Below, piece after piece: positions 41,518 through 42,068 of a stretch of DNA of 42,068 bases. The notes under the pieces were generated by a model. That model searched no databases, was not told the origin of the DNA, and was given only the letters and a program-made list of their open reading frames with translations. Position numbers and translations under genes: made by a program. Where the stretch lies: contig JAICQO010000059.1 of NCBI GenBank assembly GCA_025937835.1, positions 1 to 42,068 of the forward strand, in the 5' to 3' direction. The number at the start of each line of letters is the position of its first letter. Within the stretch, counting starts at the first letter, position 1. Source of the DNA: Polyangiaceae bacterium (GTDB lineage: Bacteria > Myxococcota_A > Polyangia > Polyangiales > Polyangiaceae).

Positions 41518-41606
41518 TCGCAGCGCAGCCTAGCTCGGATCCAGCGGCTCCGGGAGCAGAGCACGGGCTCGAACGGCAATCCCAGGGATTGTCTCACCCT
41601 TCACGC

Positions 41607-42068
41607 GTGGCGCTTTTGAACTTTCGTGCTCGCACGGGCGGCCGGGGTGTGTCGCTTTGCGATCGAAATCGGCCCCCGGGAGCCCTGGCCGGCCCCGAGC
41701 GCCCCGGCCTCGAATCAGAACAGGACGAGCCACGTCGACGCTGGTCCATGGCGAACGCGATGCTCCTCGCTGGATTGACGAGCGTCTCCGCGAAACGCGA
41801 TCGCGCTTCGCTTCGCTTTGCAACGACAGCCGGCACCGAGCTCGCTCGACGGGAAGCGCATCGCCTCCGGTCGTCACTCGACACGGCTCGCTCCCTCGTG
41901 AGTTACCTGCGCGTGCAGCAAGACCCAAAGCGCGTCGAGCGGAAACGACACGACGCGATCGACGCGCACAGAAAACTCTTCGCGAGTCTCCATACGCTTG
42001 CGTCTTCGCGGCGAAGCGCCTCGCTCCGCATCGCTCCAAGGACGAGGAGCGCAAAATCGTCACCACGC
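41607..42068 (+). CDS. Doubtful partial open frame at window end
   Basis: The frame is open from GTG 41607 (or ATG 41748) to the window edge, with no recognisable domain. Third-position GC is lower than in neighbouring genes and several other frames are open here too, including minus-strand ones. From 41518 to the edge I see no gene with confidence. Confidence 0.2.
   Translation, partial: MALLNFRARTGGRGVSLCDRNRPPGALAGPERPGLESEQDEPRRRWSMANAMLLAGLTSVSAKRDRASLRFATTAGTELARREAHRLRSSLDTARSLVSYLRVQQDPKRVERKRHDAIDAHRKLFASLHTLASSRRSASLRIAPRTRSAKSSPR

Noticed and set aside
41530-42066. 178-aa minus-strand open frame
   Set aside because: Arg-rich, no domain, no ribosome site, and competing open frames on the other strand.

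Overview
The window is GC-rich, with dense genes, strong GC bias at third codon positions, many ATGA/GTGA stop-start overlaps and long antisense open frames. It carries two hybrid histidine kinases, a receiver-kinase and an NtrC-type activator. This fits a myxobacterium (Myxococcota, perhaps Polyangia); the lineage is inferred from gene content only. No insertion sequence, phage module or CRISPR array was seen, so the window looks chromosomal.

Layout. 1-4267: a TonB-dependent receptor (cut by the window edge), a YfiR-family periplasmic protein and a CHASE8-like hybrid histidine kinase. 4108-6898: an unrecognised 503-aa protein divergent from an (alpha/alpha)6-type glycosidase. 6895-8605: a GFA-family protein, then an ECF-type sigma factor with a single-pass membrane partner. 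8631-11081: a two-domain polyphosphate:AMP phosphotransferase divergent from a trypsin-like protease. 11103-20151, all on the minus strand: a peptidoglycan-binding-domain protein and an eight-gene cbb3 oxidase operon (ccoNO fusion, ccoQ, monoheme ccoP, ccoG, ccoH, a SafE-like gene, ccoI, ccoS). 20304-26127: a PAS-PAS hybrid kinase divergent from the oxidase, an FAD monooxygenase, a receiver-kinase and a sigma54-dependent activator. 26524-32312: YkgJ protein, lipoprotein, TetR with its operator, SDR protein, phosphatidyltransferase, DUF3892 protein, cold-shock protein, aldo/keto reductase and a discoidin-like membrane protein. 32309-35257: a GT-C-like membrane protein and an outer-membrane beta-barrel. 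35262-39159: tRNA-Arg(ACG) with two tRNA-derived repeats, LysR, leuC, leuD and tadA. 39169-41517: a GT51 transglycosylase fused to a long AsmA-like region. 41518-42068 holds nothing certain.

The main observation is regulatory. A -24/-12 element of the form NGGCnCG-N4-TTGCW, the sigma54 (RpoN) promoter signature, occurs in several intergenic regions in the right orientation before a gene: the glycosidase, the peptidoglycan-binding protein, the FAD monooxygenase, the sigma54 activator itself, the GT-C membrane protein, and in slightly degenerate form the ccoNO operon and a lipoprotein. The divergent PAS kinase has a histidine at the position of the FixL/DosP heme ligand. A possible circuit is a heme-PAS kinase and NtrC-type activator driving cbb3 oxidase through RpoN, in place of the usual FixJ/Fnr route. 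A second set of promoters (tetR, lysR, aldo/keto reductase) places the -10 hexamer 5-6 nt before the start codon, which implies leaderless mRNAs. The tRNA-Arg is followed by two ~95-bp repeats that each repeat the last 18 nt of the tRNA, recalling the E. coli tyrT/rtT arrangement.
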